Of a stretch of DNA of 64,000 bases, positions 48,923 through 57,576 are shown piece by piece (the first letter of the stretch is position 1; the number at the start of each line of letters is the position of its first letter). Below the pieces are notes generated by a model. The model did no database searches, had not been told where the DNA came from, and saw only the letters and a list, made by a program, of their open reading frames with translations. The stretch covers positions 1 to 64,000 of the forward strand of contig ONDU01000005.1 in the NCBI GenBank assembly GCA_900316615.1, given 5' to 3'. A program made the translations under genes and the position numbers. The DNA is from an uncultured Eubacteriales bacterium. Its GTDB lineage: Bacteria > Bacillota > Clostridia > Oscillospirales > Acutalibacteraceae.

Positions 48923-50239
48923 TTGAGAAAAAATTCATTAAAATTCAGGTATATGATTATTCCTGTTATAATAGCAGTTTTGCTTATATATTTTTTTGTA
49001 TCAATGATAGCTCCGAGCTTTTCGATGGTATACGTTGAGCCTGCAAGGGAAGAAACTGTATCTAAAACCCTCAGCACGAGGGCGTATATAATAAGGAAGG
49101 AAAGCTATGTAGTCAATGACACAGGAGGAGTTCTGTATTACAATGTTGATGATGCATCTGCCGTAGAAAAGGGCGGAGTGATAGCAGGAATATATGAAAA
49201 CGAAACTGATGCAATAAACTTTAATAAAATAAATAAGCTTAATACAAGAATAGAGGATTTGAAAAGACTTAATTCAATGTCCGAGGTTATAGGAGCATCT
49301 TTGGAATCCATAAACAAGTCTTTGAATAACAGCATACACAGTTTTATAGCCGATGTTGACAGCAATCAGTTTGGTGTGGCGGAGAAGTCTGTTGATGATT
49401 TTCTGTACTCGATAAATGAAAAGCAGATTATAACGGGGAAAATACAGAATTTTAACAGCAAGATAGCCGAGCTTGAAAACGAAAAGATAATTCTTCAGCA
49501 GTCTATAAAACCGTCTATAGGACAGATAACCGCAGACAGAGCAGGTATTTTTACAAGCCATACCGATGGTTTTGAGGAAAGCTACGATTATGCACAGGCA
49601 CAGCATATTTCATATCAGGAGCTTATCAATCTGCAGTCGGCTGAAAAATCCGAGCCGCCTAAAAATGTGATAGGAAAGATAATATCAGATGTAAACTGGC
49701 GTATATGCTGTCCGGTGAGTGCAGAGGAGGCAAAGGAGTTTGATGAAATATCCGGAACGGTAAGTATAGGAATTCCGTATGCTTCAACAGAGCTGTTCAA
49801 TGCGGAGGTTTTGTCTGTAAACAGGGAAGGTTCTACAGGAAATGCAGTGGTAGTTCTGGAATGCAAATCAATGGACAAGACACTTGCCAAAATAAGAAAC
49901 GAGCAGATTAATATTTCCGTAAGGGAATATTCAGGTATAAAAATAGAAAAGTCTTCAATACACCGTGACAAGGTGACAAGGACAATAGAAAACCAGGACG
50001 GAACTTCGAAAACTGAAGAAAGAATGGTTGACGGAGTTTATATTCTTTACGGAAATGAGCTTAGGTTTAAGGAAATAGTCAAAATTTATGAAACAGATGA
50101 TTTTGTAATATGCAGTAAGGATAAAGAAAACGAAAAGCTTTTCAGCGGAAATACTGTTAAGCTGTACGACAAAATAGTAACGGAAGGAACTGATTTGTAT
50201 GCAGGAAAAATTGTTAAGCAATCAACAGAAATTGAATGA
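48923..50239 (+). CDS. HlyD-like membrane protein of the division gene cluster
   Basis: 438 residues from a TTG start after GCAGGTG. One N-terminal span (~9-32), then an extracytoplasmic part with a lipoyl-like beta domain (GGVLYYNVDDASAVEKGGVI), a coiled coil (~95-195) and a second beta domain, as in HlyD/membrane-fusion proteins. No transporter gene accompanies it. In Clostridia this gene often precedes yggS-sepF-ylmH-divIVA, so a link with cell division or wall growth is more likely than secretion; this is inference from position. The yggS start lies inside its last 41 bp. Confidence 0.75.
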   Translation: MRKNSLKFRYMIIPVIIAVLLIYFFVSMIAPSFSMVYVEPAREETVSKTLSTRAYIIRKESYVVNDTGGVLYYNVDDASAVEKGGVIAGIYENETDAINFNKINKLNTRIEDLKRLNSMSEVIGASLESINKSLNNSIHSFIADVDSNQFGVAEKSVDDFLYSINEKQIITGKIQNFNSKIAELENEKIILQQSIKPSIGQITADRAGIFTSHTDGFEESYDYAQAQHISYQELINLQSAEKSEPPKNVIGKIISDVNWRICCPVSAEEAKEFDEISGTVSIGIPYASTELFNAEVLSVNREGSTGNAVVVLECKSMDKTLAKIRNEQINISVREYSGIKIEKSSIHRDKVTRTIENQDGTSKTEERMVDGVYILYGNELRFKEIVKIYETDDFVICSKDKENEKLFSGNTVKLYDKIVTEGTDLYAGKIVKQSTEIE

Positions 50240-50930
50240 TATAAATTACAACTACAGAAAGATAGAGGAGAATATCGCCAACGCAGCAATTAAAAGCGGA
50301 AGAACAAGAGATGATATAATATTTCTTGCAGCTACAAAGACGGTTGACGTTGAATACATAAATTATGCGGTAGGTCTTGGTCTGAAATATATAGGAGAGA
50401 ACAAGGTGCAGGAGCTTCTTTCAAAGTATGAGGGATATGCTCTTGATAAATGCAGTCTGCAATTTATAGGACATCTTCAAAGCAATAAGGTAAGGCAGAT
50501 TGTCGGAAAGGTTGATATGATACAGTCTGTAGACAGCATAAAGCTTGCTGATGAAATTTCAAAGCAAAGCCTGAAGCACGGCATAACAACAGATATTCTG
50601 CTTGAGGTCAATATAGGACGGGAAGAGAGTAAGTCGGGAGTTTTTCCGGAAAGGCTTGAAGAGCTTTGCGGATATGTCAGCACCTTGGAGGGAATAAAGG
50701 TAAGAGGTCTTATGACAATTCCTCCCGTATGTGCAGATTCAGCAGAAGCGTCAGGATATTTTTCAAGTATGTATAAGTTGTTTATTGACATAAAGGGTAA
50801 AAATATGGATAATATCAGTATGGATTATTTATCTATGGGTATGTCCTCGGATTATGAGGAAGCTATAAAGTGCGGAGCCAATATGGTAAGGATAGGTTCA
50901 TCACTTTTTGGGGCAAGAGTTTACAGATAA
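50199..50930 (+). CDS. yggS: YggS/PLPBP family PLP homeostasis protein
   Basis: 243 residues. A single-domain TIM barrel that binds pyridoxal phosphate through Lys in LAATKTVDVEYI. Other family motifs are GENKVQELLSKY, FIGHLQSNKVR, LEVNIGREESKSG and LSMGMSSDYEEAI. It buffers PLP and affects amino-acid balance; it is not an enzyme. The start overlaps the preceding gene by 41 bp with AAGGAA before ATG. It lies just before sepF, as in most Gram-positive bacteria. Confidence 0.93.
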   Translation: MQEKLLSNQQKLNDINYNYRKIEENIANAAIKSGRTRDDIIFLAATKTVDVEYINYAVGLGLKYIGENKVQELLSKYEGYALDKCSLQFIGHLQSNKVRQIVGKVDMIQSVDSIKLADEISKQSLKHGITTDILLEVNIGREESKSGVFPERLEELCGYVSTLEGIKVRGLMTIPPVCADSAEASGYFSSMYKLFIDIKGKNMDNISMDYLSMGMSSDYEEAIKCGANMVRIGSSLFGARVYR

Positions 50931-50951
50931 TGTTTCAGGAGCAGATTGTTT

Positions 50952-51647
50952 ATGGCAAAATTTACTGACAGAATTAAGGAATGGTGGAGGCTGCCCGAAG
51001 AAATGGAACGTGACGATGACGAAGCTGATGAAACGGAAAGAGGAACAAGAAGCAGACGGTCAGGCTCGTCAGGAAGAAGAACCTCACGGGAAAGAGTGTC
51101 TTCGCGCAGAAAATATAACGATTACGGAGATAATGATTACGATACTGACAGTTATGCTTCATCATACGGAAGCGGTTATTCTGACAGCGGATATGATAAT
51201 GACGGTTATGATTACGGAAGCGGTGCTGAAAGGGACTACAGCGGTTACGGTAACGTAAATGATTATCAGAGCAGAAGCGACAGAGACTACGAAAGCGAAG
51301 ATTATCGGAGATATAACGGCGGCAACAGTGATGAAAAGGTTCTGAACATAGCTGCTACAACAAGACTTAAAGTTGTATGTGTAAAGCCGAAGGTGTATGA
51401 CGATGATATAAAAAATATAGCAGACCAGATAGTTGACGGCTATACGGTTCTGATTAATCTTGAAGAAACGCCTAAGGACGCAATAATAAGAATAATAGAT
51501 TTTGTAAGCGGCTGTGCATACGTAAGACGCGGGAATGTACAGCGTATTGCAAGAAATATATTTATAGTAACTCCCAATAACGTCGAGCTTAAGGGCGACA
51601 GCCTTATAGGAGAGCTTGAAAGTAACGGGTTTATATTTATGGAATGA
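50952..51647 (+). CDS. sepF: Cell division protein SepF
   Basis: Start placed at ATG 50952, 9 nt after CAGGAG; 231 residues. The amphipathic N-terminal membrane helix is AKFTDRIKEWWRLPEEM. A long linker of Asp, Tyr, Gly, Ser and Arg (~20-130) follows, longer than in Bacillus (151 residues in total there). The C-terminal SepF domain (~135-230) carries VCVKPKVYDDDIKNIADQI, RIIDFVSGCAYVRRG and IFIVTPNNVEL. SepF rings anchor FtsZ to the membrane and shape the septum. It overlaps ylmH by 4 bp. Confidence 0.93.
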   Translation: MAKFTDRIKEWWRLPEEMERDDDEADETERGTRSRRSGSSGRRTSRERVSSRRKYNDYGDNDYDTDSYASSYGSGYSDSGYDNDGYDYGSGAERDYSGYGNVNDYQSRSDRDYESEDYRRYNGGNSDEKVLNIAATTRLKVVCVKPKVYDDDIKNIADQIVDGYTVLINLEETPKDAIIRIIDFVSGCAYVRRGNVQRIARNIFIVTPNNVELKGDSLIGELESNGFIFME

Positions 51648-52399
51648 GAACAGAAGATAATAACGGTCTTGTTATTGCAAGACTTACGGATGCAATGGAA
51701 GCTTGTAAAAAAAGGAATTATCCCTGTTTTATAGGTTTTCTGAACGAGAGTGAAATATCATCTGCGGTAAAGTATCTTATCAGAGAGCATTTTTCGGGAT
51801 ACAGGCTTTTCGGCGGTTATGAGAACAGCGAAAGATGTATGCTGGGAATTTCGTCAAATAGTGAGTATATCGAAGATTATTACTATCCTTTATGCGGTAT
51901 TTCTTTCAGATATAAAAAAGAGTATAAATTGGGACACCGTGACTTTCTGGGCTCTTTGATGTCGCTGGGCATTAAAAGGGAAGCTGTCGGGGATATTCTC
52001 ACAGGCGAGGGTGAAACGGTTATATTCGTAAAAAGGGAGCTTAGGGATTACATAATAACTCAGATAAGCAAAATAGGCGGGGTAGGAGTTTCTGCACAAG
52101 AGTGGAACGGTGGATGTCTGCCCCGAAAATGTGACTTTGAAAATTTGGTGTTTACTGTTTCTTCGGCGAGACTTGACAATATAGTTTCTGCGGTTTTGTC
52201 GCTTGGCAGAGAAAAGTCAGCAGAACAAATAAGACAGGGCAGAGTGTTTGTAAATTCGGCAGAGGCAGTTAATGTTAGCCGTATACTCAAGGAGGGAGAC
52301 AAAATCTCTGTAAGAGGTTACGGAAAATTTTTATTGAAAGGCTTTTCAGGACTGACTAAAAAAGGCAGACTAAAAATAAATATCAAAAAATATAAGTAA
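51644..52399 (+). CDS. ylmH: YlmH family S4-domain RNA-binding protein
   Basis: 251 residues. The first ~170 residues are the YlmH alpha/beta domain (FIGFLNESEISSAVKYLI, HRDFLGSLMSLGIKREAVGD, ILTGEGETVIFVKRELRDYI). The last ~75 are an S4 RNA-binding domain (SARLDNIVSAVLSLGREKSA and RQGRVFVNSAEAV). Recent work on Bacillus YlmH links it to ribosome quality control beside RqcP. It sits between sepF (4-bp overlap) and divIVA (14 nt). Confidence 0.92.
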   Translation: MRTEDNNGLVIARLTDAMEACKKRNYPCFIGFLNESEISSAVKYLIREHFSGYRLFGGYENSERCMLGISSNSEYIEDYYYPLCGISFRYKKEYKLGHRDFLGSLMSLGIKREAVGDILTGEGETVIFVKRELRDYIITQISKIGGVGVSAQEWNGGCLPRKCDFENLVFTVSSARLDNIVSAVLSLGREKSAEQIRQGRVFVNSAEAVNVSRILKEGDKISVRGYGKFLLKGFSGLTKKGRLKINIKKYK

Positions 52400-52413
52400 A
52401 GGAAGTGTCTGAA

Positions 52414-53082
52414 TTGATTAGTATCGATGACGCAAAAAATATTGAATTTAAAAAATCTGTAAGAGGCTACAGCACGGAAGAAGTAGACAGATTTGTCAGC
52501 GAGGTTGTTGCTACTCTTGAGCAGAATAAAAAAGAAAAGGTAGATTTGGTTAAAAAGCTCGACATTCTTGCAAAAAGAATAGAGCAGTACAGAAAGGACG
52601 AGGAAAACGTAAGAGGAGCTCTTATAAATGCCGAAAAGGTAAAAGGCTCTGCTGTAAAAGAGGCTGAGCTTAAGGTATCCTCTTTGCTTGAGGAGGCTAA
52701 GGCAGAGGCTAAGCGTATAATTTATGATGCAAATATGAGCGTCGAGGATCAGAAAACAAACTACCTGAAGCTTCAGGCTGATGCGGTTGTTCTCAGAGAA
52801 CAGCTTTTGGCTGTATATAACCATCACATAAAAATGCTGGAGGATTTGCCTACAGCGGCAGATATAGGTCAGAAGAAGATAGAGCTTGACAAGAAATATC
52901 CTACAGAGCAGGTTGCTCCTCCGGTTACGGAAGAGAAGAAAGAACCCGTTACGGAAGAAGAGATAGCTAAGGCTGTAGCTGCAGAGGTTGCAGAGAGAGT
53001 TCTTGAAAAATCTGCAGTAGAAAAAGCAAGAGAAAATATCGAAAATTCAGCAGCTTCGGAAAATAAAAAAGAAAAAAAATAA
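52414..53082 (+). CDS. divIVA: DivIVA domain protein
   Basis: Start placed at TTG 52414, 7 nt after AAGGAAG; the GTG at 52405 is inside that site. 222 residues. The N-terminal DivIVA domain reads ISIDDAKNIEFKKSVRGYST then EEVDRFVSEVVATLE. It continues into a coiled coil (to ~150) and a Glu/Lys-rich tail. DivIVA binds curved membrane at poles and septum and recruits division or wall proteins. The last gene of the sepF-ylmH-divIVA unit; a structured repeat follows 33 nt after its stop. Confidence 0.92.
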   Translation: MISIDDAKNIEFKKSVRGYSTEEVDRFVSEVVATLEQNKKEKVDLVKKLDILAKRIEQYRKDEENVRGALINAEKVKGSAVKEAELKVSSLLEEAKAEAKRIIYDANMSVEDQKTNYLKLQADAVVLREQLLAVYNHHIKMLEDLPTAADIGQKKIELDKKYPTEQVAPPVTEEKKEPVTEEEIAKAVAAEVAERVLEKSAVEKARENIENSAASENKKEKK

Positions 53083-53115
53083 AGGGTATCTGCTTTATCT
53101 GAAAAGGAGCAGCAG

Positions 53116-53208
53116 GCGATTGCAGACATCAAAAGACACGTCTTTTGATGCTTTCAGAGCAAACGCTCTGAAAGGCTTGCGAAAAATTTCGCAAGGGTCT
53201 GCAATCGC
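53116..53208. repeat. Structured intergenic repeat, copy 10
   Basis: Outer stem GCGATTGCAGAC (53116-53127) with GTCTGCAATCGC (53197-53208). Inner hairpins: ATCAAAAGAC with loop AC (53128-53149), CTTTCAGAGC with loop AAAC (53151-53174), CTTGCGAAA with loop AA (53176-53195). The first hairpin has the same stem as the first of copy 1, and the third corresponds to the third of copy 1 with paired changes. Confidence 0.92.
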
Positions 53209-53256
53209 AGTTTCAGCGTAAGCAGGTGCTTTGTCCGAGAATAACATAGTGCCTGT

Positions 53257-53295
53257 TATAAAATGCGGTGTGTAGTTTATGCACCGCATTTTATA
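53257..53295. other. 14-bp hairpin in the lspA leader
   Basis: TATAAAATGCGGTG (53257-53270) pairs perfectly with CACCGCATTTTATA (53282-53295) around an 11-nt loop. It ends about 8 nt before the AAGGAGG of lspA. With no T-run it is not a normal terminator, so a role in translation control or mRNA stability of lspA is possible. Confidence 0.6.
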
Positions 53296-53316
53296 ATTGA
53301 AAAAGGAGGTTTTTGT

Positions 53317-53781
53317 TTGATAATCGTTTTTATTGCAGCAGCATTTCTCGCAGCTGCCGACCAGCTTTTTAAAATACTCGTCACAAATACGCTCAAGCCG
53401 GACAAAAGCGTTGATATACTTGGAGGTCTTGTCAACTTTCAGTATCTTGAAAACCGGGGAATGGCTTTCGGAATGCTTAAAGATTTCAGATGGATATTCA
53501 TAGTGTTCACTCTTGCCGTAATAATAGGAATAGTGGTTTATTTGGCAAAGGTAAAACCGACAAATAAGCTTCTGCTGACGGCACTCGCTCTTGTGACAGG
53601 AGGAGGAATCGGAAATCTTATAGACAGAATTTTTCTTGGATATGTAGTGGATTATATACAGCTTTCGTTCTTTCAGCCTGTATGCAACTTTGCGGATTAC
53701 TGCATAACCTTCGGTACGGTACTTTTGCTGATATATATTGTTTTTTTCAGTGATAAAGAAGATAAAAAGTTAAAATCATAA
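53317..53781 (+). CDS. lspA: Lipoprotein signal peptidase II
   Basis: Start placed at TTG 53317, 7 nt after AAGGAGG; the longer frame only reads through the leader hairpin. 154 residues with four membrane spans. Family motifs: AADQLFKILVTN in the first span end, ENRGMAFGML, and the two catalytic aspartates in GNLIDRIFLGYVVDYIQL and FNFADYCIT-like NFADYCITFG. It removes the signal peptide of lipidated prolipoproteins. It lies between divIVA and rluD as in many Firmicutes. Confidence 0.93.
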   Translation: MIIVFIAAAFLAAADQLFKILVTNTLKPDKSVDILGGLVNFQYLENRGMAFGMLKDFRWIFIVFTLAVIIGIVVYLAKVKPTNKLLLTALALVTGGGIGNLIDRIFLGYVVDYIQLSFFQPVCNFADYCITFGTVLLLIYIVFFSDKEDKKLKS

Positions 53782-53832
53782 GATAAACCGTAAAAATACA
53801 GCTTAATTTTGATAAATCTGAGAGGATAGTCT

Positions 53833-54384
53833 ATGCTTTACATAATGCGGCACGGAACAACAGAATGGAATAAAAAGCATATGCTTCAGGGAAGAACCGA
53901 TGTACCTCTTAACGATGACGGACGGCTTATGGCTGCGGAAGCAGCTGAAATATACAAAGACATACATTTTGATGTGTGTTATTGTTCACCGCTTATACGT
54001 GCAAGGGAAACGGCGGAAATTTTTCTGAAAGGAAGAAATATACCGATTATAACAGATGACAGACTTATGGAAATGTGTTTCGGTATATATGAGGGTACAG
54101 AGAACTATTTTAAAAATTCAAAATCTCCCGTAAATATAATTTTCAGAGAACCGCAGAGTTATAAAATCCCTTTTGAAGGTGCAGAAAGCTTTGAGATGCT
54201 CTATGCGAGGACAGGAGAATTTATAAAAGAAGTGATTTTGCCTGAGCTTGAAAAAGAAAAGGATATTCTTATTGTGGGTCACGGTGCTATGAATTCAAGT
54301 ATTGTATGTCAGATTAAAAATATTCCGATAGAAAGCTTCTGGAGTGCGGGAATTGAAAACTGTAAGCTTATGAAGCTTATGTAA
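53833..54384 (+). CDS. Histidine phosphatase family protein
   Basis: 183 residues with the phosphoglycerate-mutase-like fold. The catalytic His is in YIMRHGTTEWNKKHMLQGRTD at the very start, the second His in IVGHGAMNSS, and the Arg/Glu pair in SPLIRARETAEI and RLMEMCFG. Members dephosphorylate small phosphorylated metabolites (for example CobC, GpmB-like proteins). The substrate cannot be inferred. It is placed between lspA and rluD, all in one direction. Confidence 0.85.
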   Translation: MLYIMRHGTTEWNKKHMLQGRTDVPLNDDGRLMAAEAAEIYKDIHFDVCYCSPLIRARETAEIFLKGRNIPIITDDRLMEMCFGIYEGTENYFKNSKSPVNIIFREPQSYKIPFEGAESFEMLYARTGEFIKEVILPELEKEKDILIVGHGAMNSSIVCQIKNIPIESFWSAGIENCKLMKLM

Positions 54385-54437
54385 TAAAATATATTTGAAA
54401 ATAAATAATAATCTGAAATGGAGGTAAACCGGTTATT

Positions 54438-55361
54438 ATGGATATATATTATTTTTCTGCCGAAGATACTGATACAGGAAAACGGGCGGATAAATTTCTT
54501 TCGGATAAGCTGGAGAATATTTCACGTTCGGCTTTACAGGAATATTTTTCTGACGGAAATGTGCTTGTAAACGGAAAACAGCAGGGTAAAAATTACAGAC
54601 TGAGATTTAATGACAGACTTGAAGTAAGAATACCCGAGCCTGTTGTCTATGAGGCTGTTGCCGAAAATATACCGCTGGACATAGTATATGAAGACAGCGA
54701 TGTTATAATTGTAAATAAGCCTAAAAATATGGTTGTACATCCTGCCGCAGGAAACTACAGCGGAACTTTGGTAAATGCTTTGCTGCATCATTGTAAAGAC
54801 AGTCTTTCAGGAATAAACGGAGTTCTTCGCCCCGGTATAGTACATAGGATTGACAAGAATACAAGCGGTCTGCTTATAGTTGCCAAAAATGATACCGCTC
54901 ACAGAAAAATAGCGGAACAAATAAAAGACCACAGCTTTACAAGAGAGTACGAAGCTGTGGTATGCGGCAATATAAAGGAAAATGAAGGTACTGTAAATCA
55001 GCCTATAGGAAGAAATCCAAATGACAGAAAAAAAATGGCAGTAACTGCTGTAAATTCAAAGGAGGCTGTTACACATTTCAAAGTTCTTCAAAGATTTGGT
55101 CAGTATACGCATATAGCCGTAACGTTGGAAACGGGAAGAACTCATCAGATAAGAGTGCATATGGCTTACATAAATCATCCCGTTGCGGGAGATGATGTGT
55201 ACGGCTCTGACAAGCTTACGTCAAAGCTCGGCGGTCAGTGCCTTCACGCAAGAAAAATCGGTTTTGTACACCCCTCAAGCGGTGAATATATGGAATTTAC
55301 CTCGGAGCTTCCCCGATATTTTTCTGATTTTCTGACAGAGCTTGAAAAAAAATATCTGTAA
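54438..55361 (+). CDS. rluD: Ribosomal large subunit pseudouridine synthase, RluD type
   Basis: 307 residues. An N-terminal S4 domain (~12-75, RADKFLSDKLENISRSALQE) precedes the RluA-family catalytic domain with the active aspartate Asp139 in RPGIVHRIDKNTSGLLIVAK. Other motifs are VVHPAAGN, REYEAVV and GRTHQIRVHMAYINHPVAGD. It makes pseudouridines in helix 69 of 23S rRNA; the exact target could be that of a paralogue (YlyB in Bacillus). ATG after GGAGG. Its end meets a weak stem-loop. Confidence 0.92.
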   Translation: MDIYYFSAEDTDTGKRADKFLSDKLENISRSALQEYFSDGNVLVNGKQQGKNYRLRFNDRLEVRIPEPVVYEAVAENIPLDIVYEDSDVIIVNKPKNMVVHPAAGNYSGTLVNALLHHCKDSLSGINGVLRPGIVHRIDKNTSGLLIVAKNDTAHRKIAEQIKDHSFTREYEAVVCGNIKENEGTVNQPIGRNPNDRKKMAVTAVNSKEAVTHFKVLQRFGQYTHIAVTLETGRTHQIRVHMAYINHPVAGDDVYGSDKLTSKLGGQCLHARKIGFVHPSSGEYMEFTSELPRYFSDFLTELEKKYL

Positions 55362-55362
55362 T

Positions 55363-55420
55363 ATCTCAGCCCGGTTACTTTGGCTGTGTACTGAGATGAG
55401 CTTATATCCGTGAATTATTT
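55363..55420 (+). terminator. probable terminator after rluD
   Basis: ATCTCAG (55363-55369) pairs with CTGAGAT (55391-55397), with inner AGCC/GGCT. A T-rich ATTATTTTTTATT stretch follows only after ~18 nt, so it is not a textbook terminator. Confidence 0.4.
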
Positions 55421-55505
55421 TTTATTAACAGGATTGATTTTTCTCCGGACAAAGCAAGGTCATAAACCAATATTTCATTGACCGAACGGGTGCATAATCC
55501 ACTAA

Positions 55506-56402
55506 TTAAATATTTTCGATAATTTTTTCTATTTCGTTTTCCGTGCAGAAGCCAAGCGAGGCACCATTATATCCGATTTTTATTCCGGCAAATATGACAG
55601 CCCTTTTCAGAGCTTCTTTTGCATCTGAATATTTGGTATAAAAATGAAGAAAAGATGAAAACAGAGAGTCACCTGCTCCCACAGTGTTTACGACCTTTGC
55701 CGCAGAATAGGCAGGTATTACAGATATTTCATCGGTTTTGGAATCAAACAGCATAGCACCCTTTGAACCCATTCCGATTACTATGATTTTATTGTGATAG
55801 CGGTTGTAAAGCTGGCGTATAAAATCTGCCGCATCGCAGGGTAGTCCTTCATCGCTTAAAAACAGAATATCCGCATTTTCCATAAAATCACGGTTATAAT
55901 CGTCATTTATATCTGAAAGCACATGTACGTCAGTGGCAATCGTTATACCCTTATTTTTTGCCGCCTTTAAAAGCTTACGGTTGAAATTTATATTGCAGAG
56001 TACAGCAATATCACAATTTTCAAGCTCGCCATCCACATCACAGGGATTTACACTTTGTTCCTGAATGTTTTTAAGGTCACAGTAAATCTGACGCTTGCCC
56101 TGCGAATCATACAATATTACAGACGCAGGAGTTTTTTTCAGACTGCGGATAATCCTGCTTTGAATATGGTCATTTTTAAGCTGAGCGAGAACAATATCAG
56201 CTTCAACATCATTCCCAAGAAAAGATATAACGCTTACCGTATCGCCCAATGTCGAAAGAGCCTTTGCAAGATTGAAGCCAACTCCCGAAACGTTGGAGCT
56301 GATTCCGAAAAATTTATAGTTGACGGGGTTATACTGAACAGGAAAGCCGTCAACGGAAACAGTTGTTTCTATATTTAAAAGTCCTGATACAAGTATATTC
56401 AT
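55506..56402 (-). CDS. PfkB-family carbohydrate kinase
   Basis: Start placed at ATG 56402, 7 nt after GGAGG, giving 298 residues. The ribokinase-like fold is shown by the N-terminal ILVSGLLNIETTVSVDGFPV, the sugar-binding Gly-rich GVGFNLAKALSTLG and the catalytic base in NTVGAGDSLFSSFLHFY. Substrates in the family include ribose, fructose, fructose-6-phosphate and nucleosides. None can be chosen here. No transporter or sugar-pathway genes are adjacent. The next gene upstream on this strand ends 46 nt before this start. Confidence 0.85.
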   Translation of the reverse strand: MNILVSGLLNIETTVSVDGFPVQYNPVNYKFFGISSNVSGVGFNLAKALSTLGDTVSVISFLGNDVEADIVLAQLKNDHIQSRIIRSLKKTPASVILYDSQGKRQIYCDLKNIQEQSVNPCDVDGELENCDIAVLCNINFNRKLLKAAKNKGITIATDVHVLSDINDDYNRDFMENADILFLSDEGLPCDAADFIRQLYNRYHNKIIVIGMGSKGAMLFDSKTDEISVIPAYSAAKVVNTVGAGDSLFSSFLHFYTKYSDAKEALKRAVIFAGIKIGYNGASLGFCTENEIEKIIENI

Positions 56403-56448
56403 AATCATTCCTCCATATGCTGAAAATTTACTTTTTTCCTTGATAAAA

Positions 56449-56838
56449 TTACTGCTCGAAAAATCTCTCGTCACGTTCGTCAGCTCTATCTGACATTTCC
56501 AATATACAATCAGCGAACTTATTCAGATTTTCCTCAGAAAAATTAAGGAATTTTATAATTTCATCATTCGTTCCGTTGAAAATACACCTTTTTATCATAT
56601 ATGATGAATCTATACGCCGCAGTCCGATATTGAGTATTCGTTGTTCTCCCTTATGCAGACTGTCAAATTCATACAAAAGCATTTCCATATTGTTTGTTTC
56701 AGCCAATTCAAAGCTGAATGACATATTTTGAAAATAACCGCTGACGGGTACCTCTTCCTTAATTCTTTCGGCTAACAGTCTGCCCGCTTCCGGTAAATAA
56801 TACGATGTTATTTCCTTACGTTTTTCATCTGCTGTCAT
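56449..56838 (-). CDS. Conserved small cytosolic protein, unknown
   Basis: Start placed at ATG 56838 after AGGAGG; the longer frame reads back through the terminator of the preceding gene. 129 residues, alpha/beta, acidic at the C-terminus. Recognisable stretches are MTADEKRKEITSYYLPEAG, VSGYFQNMSFSFELAE and RRIDSSYMIKRCIFNG. I do not recognise a family or motif. It follows a terminator and comes before the PfkB kinase in the same direction, so the two may share a transcript. Confidence 0.6.
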   Translation of the reverse strand: MTADEKRKEITSYYLPEAGRLLAERIKEEVPVSGYFQNMSFSFELAETNNMEMLLYEFDSLHKGEQRILNIGLRRIDSSYMIKRCIFNGTNDEIIKFLNFSEENLNKFADCILEMSDRADERDERFFEQ

Positions 56839-56864
56839 ATTTTTCCTCCTGACCTTATAAAACG

Positions 56865-56904
56865 AAAAAGGGCTTCGTTTTATGCGATACGCATACAGAA
56901 GCCC
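56865..56904 (-). terminator. intrinsic terminator of the yabR-divIC unit
   Basis: On the minus strand GGGCTTC (from 56904) pairs with GAAGCCC, with an inner TGCG/CGCA hairpin, then a T-run at 56869-56865. Confidence 0.85.
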
Positions 56905-56934
56905 GAAATCTATATTTTTTATTTTTAACACAAC

Positions 56935-57498
56935 TTAAGGCTTCTGATTTCTTCTGGGTCTGCGAACGGAAATGTCAGAATTTCTCTTAAGATCTGAAAA
57001 TTTTTCCTCACTGCTCTGCTTGAATTTGGACATCAAATCCTCAAAGCTTGAAGCTTCGTTTTTCTTTGAGCTGTGCCACTCAAAATCTCCGGGACTTGTA
57101 ACAGCGGGAGCACTTGCCTGACGAGGCTTGTCATATCTTCTGCCGCCGCCCTCCGAACGAGGTCTGCCTCCGTTATTACGCTTACCGTCATTAAAGCCAC
57201 CTTTTCTGTTACCTCTGTCATTTCTTTTGCCTTTGCCGATTCTGTTTCTATTGCCGATGTTTTCTGAAGCTTTCTTTATAGACAAGCTTATTTTACCATT
57301 CTCCTCATTCACGCTCAAAACCTTTACTTTGACCGTTTGTCCTTCCTTCAAAAACTCCGAAATTTTGCTAACATAAACAGGTGCAACCTCGGAAATATGT
57401 ACCATACCCGATTTTCCATCAGGAAGCTCAATAAAAGCTCCGAAATCCGTTATGCCTGTAACTTTACCTTCTAAGATGTTTCCAACTTCAACAGCCAT
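56935..57498 (-). CDS. yabR: S1-domain RNA-binding protein (YabR-like)
   Basis: 187 residues. Residues 1-77 are an S1 domain: VGNILEGKVTGITDFGAFIE, GKSGMVHISEVA and VKVKVLSVNEENGKISLSIK. The rest is an Arg/Gly/Asn-rich disordered tail with RGN, GGRP and GGGRR stretches, which adds non-specific RNA affinity. In Bacillus yabR follows divIC in the yabP-yabQ-divIC-yabR order; the same order occurs here. Its role is probably in translation or RNA binding under stress. A terminator follows the stop. Confidence 0.85.
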   Translation of the reverse strand: MAVEVGNILEGKVTGITDFGAFIELPDGKSGMVHISEVAPVYVSKISEFLKEGQTVKVKVLSVNEENGKISLSIKKASENIGNRNRIGKGKRNDRGNRKGGFNDGKRNNGGRPRSEGGGRRYDKPRQASAPAVTSPGDFEWHSSKKNEASSFEDLMSKFKQSSEEKFSDLKRNSDISVRRPRRNQKP

Positions 57499-57576
57499 TA
57501 AAAAAATGTCCCCCTAAAAAATACATAAAAATATTTAAAACGATAACCCTTAATACATAAACCTTCCGGAAGCCTT

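Noticed and set aside
50908..51258. 116-residue frame overlapping sepF
   Set aside because: It arises from the repetitive Asp/Tyr/Gly codons of the SepF linker in another frame.
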